Assembly (NCBI GenBank): GCA_026225945.1
Contig: JAMJFZ010000165.1
Location: 1,474,001 to 1,538,000 of the forward strand
Origin: Cricetomys ansorgei
Lineage: Eukaryota; Chordata; Mammalia; Rodentia; Nesomyidae
DNA: 64,000 bases
Direction of reading: 5' to 3'
The notes beneath the pieces were generated by a model, which did not search any database, had not been told where the DNA came from, and saw only the letters and a program-made list of their open reading frames with translations. Numbering within the stretch: the stretch's first letter is position 1; every line of letters starts with the position of its first letter. The position numbers and the translations under genes were made by a program. This document shows, piece after piece, positions 49,626-61,115 of this stretch.

Positions 49626-50149
49626 GTCCTTCCCGGGCCTCTCAAAAGGATTTAGGATCACTGACTCCCAACCTCCATTTTAGAGATTAGGATGCTAAGG
49701 CCCGAGATGGGGAAATCCTGTGACTGACGTCAACCTGGGCTCCGCTAAGTCTCCAGACCTTCCCTGGGGTCTCCTACACCTCTCAGGCTGAAGCCTAGGC
49801 TGAGCACAGACTTGGTGCTGGAGGCCAAAGGAAGTATCCCCTTAGCAAACATGTGGCCAGCAGCTGACCAGTCCAGAAGAGTAGGAAGTGGCCACCCATC
49901 TGACATTGCCTGAGAGTCTGGTAAAGAACTCGGGACCTGGTTCTCTCCCTTGGACCCACCACACTGACCAAATCCTGTGTGAGCCACACCGTGATGGACA
50001 AGCAAATGTCTTGGATCATACATCCTGCAAGAGGGGGAAGCCCAGGCTTAGCATAGGGGTCTGTTCCAGAGCCGTGAGACCTGAGGACCCAGGGTTAGGT
50101 CCTTTCCATTTCTTCCCTCAAATTTCCAAAAATGTCCGGATCCAAAAGT

Positions 50150-50580
50150 CCGTTGGCACACATCTGTAATCTCAGCACTCAGGAAGTAGAGGTAGGAGCA
50201 CTGGGAGTCTAAGGCTATCCATGGCTACATAGTGAGTTTGAGGCGAGCCTGAGCTATTTGAAACTCTTATTTTATTAATTCTTAATTTTTAATATCAAGT
50301 CTTTTTGTATAGCTCTGGATGGCTTGGAACTCACAAAGATCCACCTGCCTCAGTCTCCCAAGTTGGAGGATGAAAGGTGTGTGCCACCACACCCAGCTTG
50401 AGATTGTCTCTTTTCTTTTCTTTTCTTTTCTTCCTTCTGAAACAGGTTTCTCTGAGTAGCCCTGGTTATCCTGGAACTCATTCTGTAGACCAGGCTGGCC
50501 TTGAACTCAGATCTGCCTGCCTCTGGATCCGGAGTTCTTCACCACCACTCCTGGCTACAAGACTGTCTTGAAAGGAACCA
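50150..50580. mobile_element. Three B1 copies
   Basis: Forward B1 at 50150-50260, reverse B1 at 50295-50400 and reverse B1 at 50430-50560 with a tttct repeat between the last two. Confidence 0.75.
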
Positions 50581-51779
50581 TATATAGGCACATAAAAGCA
50601 TGGTGAGCCCACACCCCATAATAATGTGAGTGAGCTGCCTAGCTACAGTCCACGCCAGGCAGAGGGAGAAACTAGAATCCCACCCCAGGGCTCCCTGATT
50701 CTGGTGCTTACTGGAGGATACAGTCCCCTCCCCTCTACACTGAGGAGAGTGGCCTGTGTAACAGCAGAATGTTCTGGAACCTGCACTGGGAGCCTCTGAA
50801 GTGAGGTCATCTGAGACATGGTTGGTCTCTGTCTTGTTTAGTTGCAGTCATTTTCTTGGGAGACAGTCAGGGCTCAGCAGCTCTGAGGTACTGTGACTGC
50901 CCACAGCCACAGGTGTGGTTCGGGGAACCCATCCTCAGCCCTCTGCCTGTCCACTTCCTACTGCAGTCCCACGGGGAACCCAAGCCAGAGCCGGCTCTCC
51001 CACCTCCTCCCCACTACTCCCCACCCACCCTTACCAAGCCCTCCCACGCCGCTGCTGCTGCTCGGCAGACAGTGGTAATCAACGCTTCCCATGGGCTTCG
51101 GCAAGGTGGGTGGAGGCCATGGTAGCACACAAAGGTGATGCACTCAGAAGTGGCGTGCCCACAGCCATGGGGCTCGAGCAAGACTCCTCCGGAAGGGCTC
51201 TTTCTTCTGAACAAAAGCCAGGGCCACGGGGTACTGAGGGAAGGAAGAGAGAGCAGGAGGCCTGAGAGTCAGACAAGGCTCAGACCAAATCCTATCTCTG
51301 TTTCACACCTGTGTGACCTCCGGGAAGATACTTAGCAGCTCAGAGCCTAACTTTAGTCACCTATAAAGGGGAATGGCAAGTCATCTTGGCTAGAGAGCAA
51401 GTTCAAGACCTTGGCTTTAAAAAAAAAAAGAGAGAGAGACCCTGTCTCAAAAAGAAAAAAAAAAAAATCTCAGAACAGGAATTCAGAGAGGCTGGGGGGA
51501 CCCCACATTCTTTCTGAGGGTAGGTTCCCAAAGACCTAAGGACTTCTGGCTAAGCTCTATCTCTTCAAGAATCCATCTGCAGCTTCCACGCTGCACACCG
51601 GAGATGACGCTCCTGACACATGGAACTTTGTGGGGCCAAATGGTATCGGGGACTTGTTGATGTAACCTGACATGCAGTCAGTGGCTGGGACCCAGCTGTG
51701 AGAAAGAGGAGGGATGTTCCAGGGAAGCCATCTGACGGGAAACCCTGCTTCATCGAGGCTCTCAAGAAAAGCCCCTGAG
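50581..51779. other. Intergenic, unassigned
   Basis: GC-rich in 50850-51270, with frames on both strands that show no known domain. A degraded SINE tail with A-runs lies near 51410-51470. No gene recognised. Confidence 0.55.
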
Positions 51780-52000
51780 CAGGGCTGGGCCGGGCTGGGG
51801 CTGTGTGTAGCTCAGTTTGTCTAGCATGCAGGGAGCATAAACTAGGTGTCGTGTTGCTTACCTGTCACCCAAGACTTCAGAGGCAGAGGCAAGCAGATCC
51901 GAAGTTCAAAGTCATCCTTGGCTACACAGCGAGTTTGAGGCCATCTTCTTGGGATTTGTGAGACCCTATCTCGAAAGGAAAGGAAAGGAAGAAAGAAAAG
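51780..52000 (+). mobile_element. B4 (ID-B1) SINE
   Basis: ID head (ctgtgtgtagctcagtttgt) joined to a B1-like half (gtcatccttggctacacagc) and an aaagg-rich tail. Confidence 0.75.
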
Positions 52001-52566
52001 AAAAGCCCTGAGCCGAGCTGAGGAGAAAGTCCACGCTCTCATCTCCGACTTTGAGCCGCCTACCTGCCTGCCGCTGCCTGAGGCAGAAGCAATCTCTGTC
52101 TGCTGAGGGTATTTTGGGGCCATTTGGGGCTGGGGTTCCCAGCTGCTGGGGAAGTCCCTGAATTTCCTGAGCCTAGTTAGGACCAGCATCTCGCTCAGCA
52201 TCCTTTTGGTAGCACAAGTCCCTTTGAAGATGGCTTTCTGCTGTGCCCATTACCCTCCCCCCTCTCCAGGGATCTGGCCGAGAGAACCCTACAAGGCTAG
52301 TGGCTCATACACTGGCTCATTCCAGCCTCGGGCAGGTCTGGGGACTTGGCCCCTGCAGTCTCACACAGGAGCTGCTACTCTCAACCTTGGGACTTCCCCT
52401 CCTGGTCTTCAAAGCACTTTCACACCTGCTTAGGGGTTCATGAACTGCCTGGGACCTGCTGAAGGCACGGGGCCTCTGCTCTGAGTCCCAGGAGCAGTGG
52501 CTTCCTAGGATGCTTGCCTCTCACCCTCTGCTTAAGATCTGGCTCACTGATTGCTGGCTGCAGGCT

Positions 52567-52740
52567 GCAGCTCTCTCTTCAGCAAAGGATCACTTCCAGA
52601 GCCACATGCCAGACACTGTCCCCGGTGCTGCTGAGAACTCTGTCTCTCCAAGACCCCACAATGTGCTAGGGTAGAGGGACGCTGTGTTATGACAGGTAGA
52701 TCAGCTCTAGAATTGAAACACAAAACAGCAGAAATAACCA
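52567..52740 (+). repeat. Local duplicated segment, copy A
   Basis: gcagctctctcttcagc ... gccagacactgtcccc ... ggtagagggac ... acagcagaaata. It matches copy B at 53761-53930 in order and length at roughly 80% identity by eye; the copies are about 1.2 kb apart. Confidence 0.85.
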
Positions 52741-52984
52741 CTTGTCCAGAAAGTGTGTTGTGTGTGTATGGGGAGGGAGTGCTAGGTATCCACAAATGGG
52801 GAGCTACCCTTAGAATGATGAACCTGGGCTCCCAGCAGAGAGTGTGGCGGGCACGGGTGATCTAGGAGTGTGAAGGAACATGGACTGTGAACGACAGCGA
52901 TGCTGACTGTGAATGCCTCTCTCTTGGGGCGAGCTCTTAGCACAGAGTAAGCGGGCAAAATAGAACTGTCAAATCAGGACTACA

Positions 52985-53035
52985 GGGCTGGTGGGATGGC
53001 TTATTGGGTAAAAATTCTTGCATGAAAGCCTGACG
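52985..53035 (+). mobile_element. B2 SINE fragment
   Basis: gggctggtgggatggcttat through catgaaagcctgacggtatg. The B2 stops there and unrelated GA-rich sequence follows. Confidence 0.6.
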
Positions 53036-53760
53036 GTATGAGTGGTAAAAGCAAGCACTGAAATGGCAGCTGCAGGGTATAGTTAAGGGGAAGGTTTTTA
53101 TTGTAAGAGAGAAAATGTATTCTATGAGAGAAAAGATATAAAGTTAGTAAGAAAAGATGAGAGAGAGAGAGAGGCATCTGGATGAGCCCGGAGCAGAGAG
53201 AAAGAGAAGTACACTGGACATGGCCAGGGTTATCTGAGTGGGAAGGGGGTGGGGGTGGGGACAAATGATGCAGATTGTAAGGACAGTAGCTGTGGGGAGG
53301 GAGGGCTAGGTCAGTGTGAACTTTGTAACATACAACGCGTGCTTGTGAGTAGGGACTGAGGGATCCATGTGCCTTCTGCCAGAGGCAGGGGGATGACTCA
53401 TGATAGGGGTGGAAACCCCATTTTACAAGTTTCCAAGGAATGCTGGTTTTTATCTAACCACCAGAAATCCTTCTATCAGTCCGCTTGAGCTCATTCTTAG
53501 ACATATTGCACTGTGTGAGCCCTAATGCTGACCATCTGAGTCTGATCTGCTGGATCCCATAAAAAGCCAGATGAGGCGGTACACATTTGTGACCCCACTT
53601 CAGCAGCAAGATGGGAGGAGGTCTTGGGCCAGCAGGCCGGGAGTGCACAGCACTCCAGCTGAGACAACAGGAGAGACGCCGCTCCAGAGCAGTGTAGGGG
53701 GAGAGAGCCAACTCTTGAAAGTTGTGTTCCGAGCTTCACCCATTCCCTGTGGCTCCTGTG

Positions 53761-53930
53761 CAGCTCTCTCTTCAGCTAAGAAATCCCTGCCAGAGCCACG
53801 TGCCAGACACTGTCCCTGGTGCTGCTGATCACCATTTCTCCAAGGTCACAGTTTCCTAGAGTAGAGGGACATCATGTTATGACAGTTAGACCAGGTCTGG
53901 AATGGAAACACAAGACAGCAGAAATAGCCG
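53761..53930 (+). repeat. Local duplicated segment, copy B
   Basis: cagctctctcttcagc ... ccagacactgtccctgg ... gtagagggacatcatgttat ... acagcagaaatag. Partner of 52567-52740; the (CCAT)n array begins directly after this copy and not after copy A. Confidence 0.85.
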
Positions 53931-53984
53931 TTCATTCTGTGATCCTCTCACCTTTCACCCATCCATCTCAATATGCATTTGCTC

Positions 53985-54021
53985 TCTATCCATCTACCCC
54001 CCTCCTCCCATCCATCTGTCT

Positions 54022-54055
<34 letters not shown>

Positions 54056-54600
54056 CCATCCTTTTGTCCATCCATCCATCCATCCATCCATCTGTCCATC
54101 CATCCCCCCACCCATCCATCTGTCCATCCATCCATCCATCCATCTGTCCATCCATCCTCCCACCCATCCATCTGTCCATTCATCCTCCCACCCATCCATC
54201 TGTCCATCCATCCATCCATCCTCCCATCCATCCATCCATCTATCCATCCATCCTCCCACCCATCCATCTGTCCATCCATCCATCCATCCATCCTCCCATC
54301 CATCCATCCATCTATCCATCCATCCTCCCACCCATCCATCTGTCCATCCATCCATCCACCCATCCATCTATCCATCCATCCTCCCACCCATCCACCCATC
54401 CATCCATCCATCCATCCTCCCATCCATCCATCCATCTATCCATCCATCCTCCCATCCATCCATCCATCTATCCATCCATCCTCCCATCCATCCATTCATC
54501 CATTCGTCCTCCCATCCATCCGTCCATCCATCCGTCCATCCATCCTCCCATCCATCCATCCATCTACCCATCCATCCTGACATCCATCCATATCCGGATC
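53985..54600 (+). repeat. (CCAT)n microsatellite upstream of Tnfrsf8
   Basis: About 600 bases of CCAT/ATCC tetranucleotides interrupted by cctccca, ctgtcc and ctatcc variants. These form higher-order units: cctcccaccc recurs at 54184, 54252 and 54324 (spacings 68 and 72, differing by one tetranucleotide). It ends about 650 bases before the Tnfrsf8 start codon. Human CD30 has a (CCAT)n microsatellite in the same place that represses its promoter (literature recalled, including YY1 binding). The long frames of His-Pro-Ser-Ile or Trp-Met-Asp-Gly repeats are artefacts. Confidence 0.95.
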
Positions 54601-54719
54601 CATTTGTTCTTTCCACTCATCCATCAGTTCCTCCCTTCTCCCACCCATCCTCTCATCCACGCACGCTTGTTCTCTATCCACTTGTTCATTCCCTGTGCAC
54701 TGATTTATTTTACAGCAAA

Positions 54720-55254
54720 TGTTCATGATGAAGAAACGTGCACGTTCTCGGGAAAAAAATCCTGACTCTGCCCTTCCAAAGAATCCCAATGGCTTGGGGG
54801 AAGGCCAGATTTCTCGTCGTGGTAGCGTCAAGAGCAGGAAACCGTTCCCAGTCTCACATTTCCTTGGGTTGGGGATGGGGCTAGGGGCTCCCAGGGATTC
54901 TGGGTGCCTCTCAAACTCCTGAGACCTGCAGCTTCAGGGCTGAGGTGCCTTCTCGGTTCCTCCCCAAATCCAGCAGCGGACCACATTCAAACTGCAGGGC
55001 GCGCGCTTGCGCTTGGGGGAGCCCCCTGCCTGCGTGCCTGCGCTGTGGCTGGCCCTGAGTCATCTCTGCACGTGGTGGCCCTTCTCTCTTGGGCTTCACA
55101 GGGAAGCGGATTGCTACATCACAGGTGGTTAAAGGGGGAGGGAAGACTTAAGGCTGAACCCGAGGAAGGCGCAGCCACATTAGAAGTGATTTCACCGCGA
55201 GAGGCAGGGTGCCGGCAGGTGGCCAGGCGCTGGAGCCGCAGGCTGGGAGCCAGG
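54720..55254 (+). promoter_or_regulatory. Tnfrsf8: Tnfrsf8 (CD30) proximal promoter and 5' UTR
   Basis: No TATA box close to the start. There is a CpG-containing stretch around 54995-55045, an AP-1 site TGAGTCA at 55056-55062 and a GA-rich Sp1/KLF-like block (aaagggggagggaag) near 55131-55145. Human CD30 is TATA-less and controlled by Sp1, AP-1 (JunB) and the upstream microsatellite; correspondence of these sites is inferred. Confidence 0.6.
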
Positions 55255-55317
55255 ATGAGCGTCCTCCGTGCTGTAACGGGATTGCTGTTCCTGGGGGTGC
55301 TTCAAGCCTTCCCAAAG
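55255..55317 (+). CDS. Tnfrsf8: CD30 (TNF receptor superfamily 8) exon 1, signal peptide
   Basis: ATG in gccaggATGa starts MSVLRAVTGLLFLGVLQAFP and ends at Lys before donor gtaagg (phase 0). Human CD30 begins MRVLLAALGLLFLGALRAFP with its first exon ending at the same place. This is a hydrophobic signal peptide for a type I membrane receptor of activated lymphocytes (ligand CD30L, signalling via TRAFs). The next exon is not in the window. Its order after Miip agrees with human 1p36.22. Confidence 0.93.
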
Positions 55318-56394
55318 GTAAGGGGGTGACAGTAGCCCCAGACAGCTGGAGCAGGGAAGGACAGGGCAGTTCTCACCTCGTTCCCCCCACCCTACTGGAG
55401 TGAGGGGGTGCAGGAGGCAACTGAAATAGCCACAAACATCCGCAGGCGGTTGGATAAACTGATGGGCAAAGGGAGAGAGAGGGCTTCCTCTTCACGCCTG
55501 CGGGTAGTAAATGGCTGGGGTTGGTTTATTCATTCACCGCGAGGTGAACTCGGGGCAAGAGAGGGCTGTTTGCGTCCGTTCCTGCAGGTCCACTGAGGGA
55601 CCTGGATAGATGGAAAGGAACCTGGGTGGGCCATTTTGGCTGGAGGATGATATCGGGCTGTTGGCGCTTCCAGACGCTGCAAAGTCTCAAGAAAGAGAGG
55701 AGCGGATGGGCAAGGAGCAGAGATGAGGGACTGGGCCAGCCAAATTCACTTCCCCCATGGCTCTGGCCAGCCTGTGGTGTGGGCTGAGCGTCCTGGAGCA
55801 CGTGGTGGACATTTGTGCCTGGAGAAAGTCAGTGGTGCTCCCGGCTCTGTTGTTGGAAGTCCCAGAAGTAAGTCTGGACAATGAGTTAGGAAAACCCAAC
55901 ACTTCCTAGGGGTTGACACCACATGAGGCATTAGGGTGCAGGAAAGAGAGCCCAAGTGTAACACGCTGTGTGGAACCCAGAGTCTGCACGGGGTGTGGGT
56001 GTGTGTGTGGGGAGACCCAAGGTCGCTGGGGGAGGAGGCAAGAGACAGCAGCAGGTTGGTGTGCGTATGAGGTGTCTCTGTTATGGAGGTGTGGGGACAG
56101 GGGGCCTAGGAGGGATGGTGGGGTGCTGGCAGGGAGGTGGTAGGAATGTGGCTCGTCTCTCGTGTGACACCTGTCCTGCAGAGGGCAGAGGTGAGCAGAG
56201 GACCCCCTCCCCGACCTCAACCCCTATGCCCCAAGCCCTTGTCTGCAGAGGGTAAGAGTGGAACAACAAGGACCCTGGGAGATAAAAGGAAGGGTGTGGT
56301 GTGGGGCGGCTCTGCCAGTGTCCAGAGATCGTCTGCTTCCTTCCTTCTACAAAGTGGAAACTTGAAAAAAAAACAGTTTTTATTTTTTTTTATT
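55318..56394 (+). other. Tnfrsf8: Tnfrsf8 intron 1, first part
   Basis: Unique sequence after the donor at 55318; no exon with the cysteine-rich CD30 repeat is visible, and no repeat is recognised up to the B3 at 56395. Confidence 0.7.
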
Positions 56395-57290
56395 TTAACG
56401 TTTATTTAGTTAGATGTGGGACACACTCTCAGGTGCGTGCGGAGGTCAAAGGACAACTTTTGGGAGTCGGTTCTCTCCTTTGACCATGCGGGTTCCAGAG
56501 ATGGAACTAGTGCCATCAGGTTTGGCGGCTAGTCCTTTACCCATGGAACCGTCGCGGAGGCCTGTGAAAACACTTCTGAAACTAAAACCGACCATGTACT
56601 GAATACCATCTGGAATACGTGGAAACACCCCAAACAAAACCTGTAAATGCTATGCTAAAGCGGACTGTTTTACACCGACTCCTTCTGAGCTGCAGCCAGG
56701 TTCTCGATTTTCTGTTTTCTTCACGGGCTTTTATAAACGCAGATCTGTGTTTGGATCGCTTTTAGAGAGAGATAGAAGGGGTTTCTCTTTTTCCAAGACA
56801 AGATCTCTCCTAGCTCAGGCTGGCCTCTGACTTGCTACGTGGCCAAGCATGACCTTGAACTGGTCCTTTTCCCTCTACTTCCTGGTGGTTTAGATTGCAG
56901 GTGTGTGCTGCCGTGTTCAGTGTAAGCAGTGGATGAGACTGAGTCCAGGGCTTTGGCGCACGGGGTAGTCATGTAGTCAAGGTTGTCTGTCCTGTTGGTA
57001 CCGCCAGAGCGTTGGGTGCATTACAGGCATGCGCGGTCGCGCCCAATCGCGATTCTTCACTTGTCTCTTCCGGTGGCTACGGTAGGTCTCGGAGAGCAGT
57101 CTATCTGCTCGTTTACAATCCTTGTGAATGGAAAATGAGGTTCCCACCACGTTTTTGTTTTGTTTTTATAAGACGGTGGGGCGAGGGTGTCTCACTATGT
57201 AGCCCTGGTTGGCCTGGAACTGATCCATCTGCCAGCCCCTGCCCTTTGAATGCTCTGCACCCCCACGTGGTCCCCATCGCGGTCTTTTGC
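56395..57290 (-). mobile_element. B3 and two B1 SINEs, reverse
   Basis: B3-type at 56395-56565 (ggtgcgtgcggaggtcaaag), B1-like at 56795-56925 (caagacaagatctctcctag) and B1-like at 57165-57290 (gtctcactatgtagccctgg). The sequence between them is unassigned. Confidence 0.65.
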
Positions 57291-57727
57291 GTGGTTGTTT
57301 GCTGTCTGGGGAGGAAGGGTGGGTCTTTCCTAGAGAAGAGACAGGAGAATATCGTGGTCGACAAGGCAGGGGTGCACCGGAATGAAACCACACTCAGTCC
57401 AGCGTGCTGGGCAACGTCCTCTCCCACGATAGTGTAAGACAGTAGCAGCTTCCCGCGTCCTAACTGGTGCTTGCTCCCATCAGTCTCTATTTTGCAGTCT
57501 TTAATGGAGATGTGGCCTTCTCGTGTTAATTTGCATTTCCCAATGACTGTAGGCCACACAGGAACTCTCAAGTTTGTGGGTCTTTCATGACAGGACTTGG
57601 GGAGTCTGTAGGGCAGGAGCTGCCTGGCCAGCAAGGCTCTCCTTTCTGGTTCCTCAAGACTTCTGCTACCTTTCCCTTCCAGTCAACGTTTAAAATTCTA
57701 TAAACCAAACCAAACCAAACCTATTTG

Positions 57728-57875
57728 AAGCTGGGCATGGCGGTGCTCTTCTTTAATTCCAGCCCTCGGGAAGCAGAGGGGAAAATGGATCTCTGTGAGT
57801 CCAAGGTCAGTCTGGTTTACATTAGCCAGGGCTATGTAGAGAGACCCCCGTCTCAAAGAACAAAACAAAATAAAA
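57728..57875 (+). mobile_element. B1 SINE
   Basis: agctgggcatggcggtgctc through agacccccgtctcaaagaac, with an A/C-rich tail. Confidence 0.85.
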
Positions 57876-58019
57876 CAACAACAAAACCCTAAAACCAACC
57901 AAACAACCGCTCTGTGCCGTCCCCCCCTCAAAAAAAAAAAAACCCTTATTTTAAAAAGCTGGGTATTATACTCTTGCATCCCAGCTCTTGGGGGGCTGAG
58001 GAAAGGAGGGTCAGAAGTC

Positions 58020-58400
58020 TAAAGGAGGGCCAGTAAGATGGCTCAGCAGGCAAAGACACTTGTCCCCAAGCCCGACAGCCTGAGTTTGATTCCCAGGACT
58101 CACCTGATAGAAGCAGAGAGCTAATTCTTTTTTCTTTCTTTTTGAGACAGAGTTTCTCTGTTGTAACTCTGGCTGTCCTGGAACTAACTCACTCTGTAGA
58201 CCAGGCTGGCCTCAAACTCACAGAGATCCTCCTGCCTCTGCCTCCCTAGTTCTGGGATGAAAGGCATGTGCCACTACCGCCTGGCGAGAACTAACTCTTA
58301 GGTGTTGTTCTCTGATCTGCACATGCACATGGTGGCTCATGTGCGAGAATGCACACACATATGTACATGCACACAAAATAAATAGAATGTAATATTGAAA
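58020..58400 (+). mobile_element. B2 SINE split by a reverse B1
   Basis: The B2 starts agggccagtaagatggctca and resumes with gttctctgatctgcacatgc. Between them lies a reverse B1 (about 58130-58285). The flanks agagctaattctt and agaactaactctt look like its slightly diverged target duplication. Confidence 0.8.
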
Positions 58401-59659
58401 AAAAAAAAGGTTCCAAGGAAATCTGGCTGATGTTGAAAGTTCCTGTCTTTTAAAAAAAATTATTATTTTTTGGTTTGGAATTTCAAATCCTTTTCCCAAC
58501 TCCTGATTTTTCTCAACTTCTGTCACTTGGTGACAAGCATATTTTTGTGATGTTATCTGGGATTCATGTGGTACACATACAGAGAGAGTTCCCCCAGGTC
58601 TGCCCTTTTCCTCCAGGCTCCCCAGAATGATAGGGGGTCCTGCCTTCTGGTGAATTCCATGAGTTTAGAATTCCCCCAACATCTTCCCAGACACATCCTG
58701 CCTCCAGCTCCAGGTTCCCATGGGGGAATTTTTATGAATGAATCTTTGCAGCATGCATCCCTGCTACTGGGAGCATGCCCAGTCATCCTGCACAGTGGGG
58801 GTAAATGTGGCCCTGGTATTCGACAGAAGGCAGGAGGGATTTCTTGGATTTCTGGGGGGAAAGGGTTGTTCGGAACCAATCGAATTCTGCAGAATTCCAT
58901 GGGATGCCCCAGAAACAGGGCAAGGAGCCAGTATGGGAAGGGGTGGGCAGAGGAGACTGTGGCTTCTCTTCATTGAAGGCTGCCTTCCTCGATTGAGATT
59001 GCTCCTTGAGATTGCTCTGAGAAAGAGCTCCGAGGCCAAGACAGGGCAACCGAATTACTCAGCTCGAGAGCAGTTCTGCTGGGACGAGGACAGCCCTTAC
59101 TGGAAATTTCTGCGGCTCCCACTCATATCTGACCCAAGGGCTTCTTGAGTAGTTGTGATTCATTTTGAGGTCTGCACACACCAGCATCTGATGCAGCTCA
59201 CGGCAGAGGGAAAGTGGGAGAGCCCTCGAGGCTGGGGTCCTTGCATAGACAGCACAGCCCAGTTTGTGGTTCTGTTGAGCTGCGCCTTGGCTTTGGAGAT
59301 GGCCTAAGATCACAGTCTCTAGTTTTCCAAGGAGCAGAGGTCCCCAGCTGGATTTGCAGGCGCGGCTGCCTCTCAGAAGACACATACACCACCAGCTACA
59401 CACACTCGTGTACACATACATACATACGCATACATACACACAGAGGCGGGATCTGTGCAGGAGAGATTAGCAGAAGACCTTGGCCCAGGAAGTGGGGACA
59501 GGAAGAAGGTGGCCGGCGTGGCCAGCGTGGCCAGCCCAGAATGGGCAAGGAGGGAGCACTGTAAGGAGGAGGCAGAGAGGAGTCTTCTAATACCTGACAA
59601 CTTCCTACAAGGTTCTTCCTCCTCTTCATTCTGATAGTCCTCCCTACTGATCATCTAGG
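58401..59659. other. Tnfrsf8: Tnfrsf8 intron 1, unassigned part
   Basis: Mostly unique; a short ATAC/CATA-rich run near 59410-59442. No exon of CD30 found. Confidence 0.6.
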
Positions 59660-59935
59660 CTTTCTGATAACTCCCTATGTAGCCAAAGCCGGCCTTGAAC
59701 TCCAAATCCTCCTTCCTCCACCTCCCAAGTTCTGGGATCACGGGCACGTGCTACCATCCCAATTCTCTCTCTATGCTTACAGTTATCTATGTGGGTTTAT
59801 GTCTGCGTGAACACGTAAGCCAATGATGTGCACGTGGAGGTCAGAGGACAATATGCAGGTGTTGGTTCTCTCCTTCCACCGTGCGGGTCCTGGGGCTGAA
59901 GCCATCAGGCTTGGCAGCAAGCACCTTTGCCCACC
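59660..59935 (-). mobile_element. Reverse B1 and B3 remnants
   Basis: B1 remnant (tatgtagccaaagccggcct, ctgggatcacgggcacgtgc), then B3-type sequence with gtgcacgtggaggtcagagg and catcaggcttggcagcaagc. Confidence 0.65.
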
Positions 59936-60694
59936 TAGGGCTTCACTGACGCAGAGACTCTAGGCATCCCGAGGTGGGAGATCCCTGGAGACTGGGAGGG
60001 TGGGCTCTGTCTAATGTCCTCTATGCAAAGAACGTAGAGAGTACGTGGAAGAGGAGACACGTGTCGGAGGACTTGGCCCACCACTGCTGGCTTTGCAGAT
60101 GGAAGAAACGTTCTGGTAGCATGTGTTCCCTGTTGTAACGAAACACCTGTGGTTGAGCGTTTTGAAGAGAAGAGGTTTTATTTGGGCCTGGCAAGTCCGT
60201 TCCCTGGGTAAAGGTGTTTATTTCATGAGCCGGATACCCTAGAGTTTGGTCCCCAGAGCTCACGTCTGTGATCCCAGGTGAGGCGGGAGGTGGGGACAGG
60301 GGACTACAAGCACTGCGGAGATGACAAGAGACCCTGCTTCAGGAGGAGGGCGGGAGGAAAGAAGGACTCCCGAGAGTTGTGTTCTGACCTCCAGAGTGGG
60401 CTGTGGCGCGTGTGTGCCTGTATGTGTGCACGCGCACTCTCTCATGCACTCACACACACAGGCATCATCGTCAGCAGTGTTTTAAATGTCCAAGGTTTTT
60501 TTGTTGTGTGTTTTGCTTGTAAGCCTAGCCTTTAATGGTTGAGCCATTTCTCCAGCTCTAAATGTCCGGCATTTTTTAAAACAGAAGTTTATTTGGCTCC
60601 TGATTATGGGGCCTGGAAAGCCTAAGCTGTGTGGTGCCGGCATCCTGTGGCACAGGAACTCAGACCTGTGGTTTCAAAGATCCCTATGGTAGGG

Positions 60695-61115
60695 GCTGGA
60701 GAGATGACTCAGCAGTTAAGAGCCATCTTGAAGAAGATCAGGGTTCGATTCCCAGCTCCCACATGGTGGTTCCTAACCGTTCATACCTCAAGTTCCGGGG
60801 GATCCAGTACTCTCTTCTGACCTCTATGGGCACCTAGCACACATGAGGTGCACATACTACATGCAGGCAAAACACATACACATAAAGTAGAATGCTTCCC
60901 ATGGTAGCCAGACCCAGTAGTACGGGCCTGTAATTGGGGCTACCTGGGGGACTGCGGCAGGAGGATCACAAGTTCAAGACGTGTCTGGGCAGGTTAGTGA
61001 AACGCTCAAAATAAAAACAGAGGGTAAACGAGAGGGGCTGGGGGTGCAATTCCGTGGCAGAGTGCTTACCCAGCATGCACTAGGCCCCAGATTCTTCTCA
61101 GGTACCACAGAAATA
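60695..61115 (+). mobile_element. B2, B1-like and ID elements in tandem
   Basis: B2 60695-60895 (ggggctggagagatgactca), B1-like 60900-61010 (cccagtagtacgggcctgta) and ID 61030-61115 (ggggctgggggtgcaattcc). Confidence 0.8.

Noticed and set aside
53819..54831. Long open frames on both strands (His-Pro-Ser-Ile repeats; Trp-Met-Asp-Gly repeats)
   Set aside because: They are translations of the (CCAT)n microsatellite, open in all frames because the tetranucleotide unit lacks stop codons; no protein is implied.
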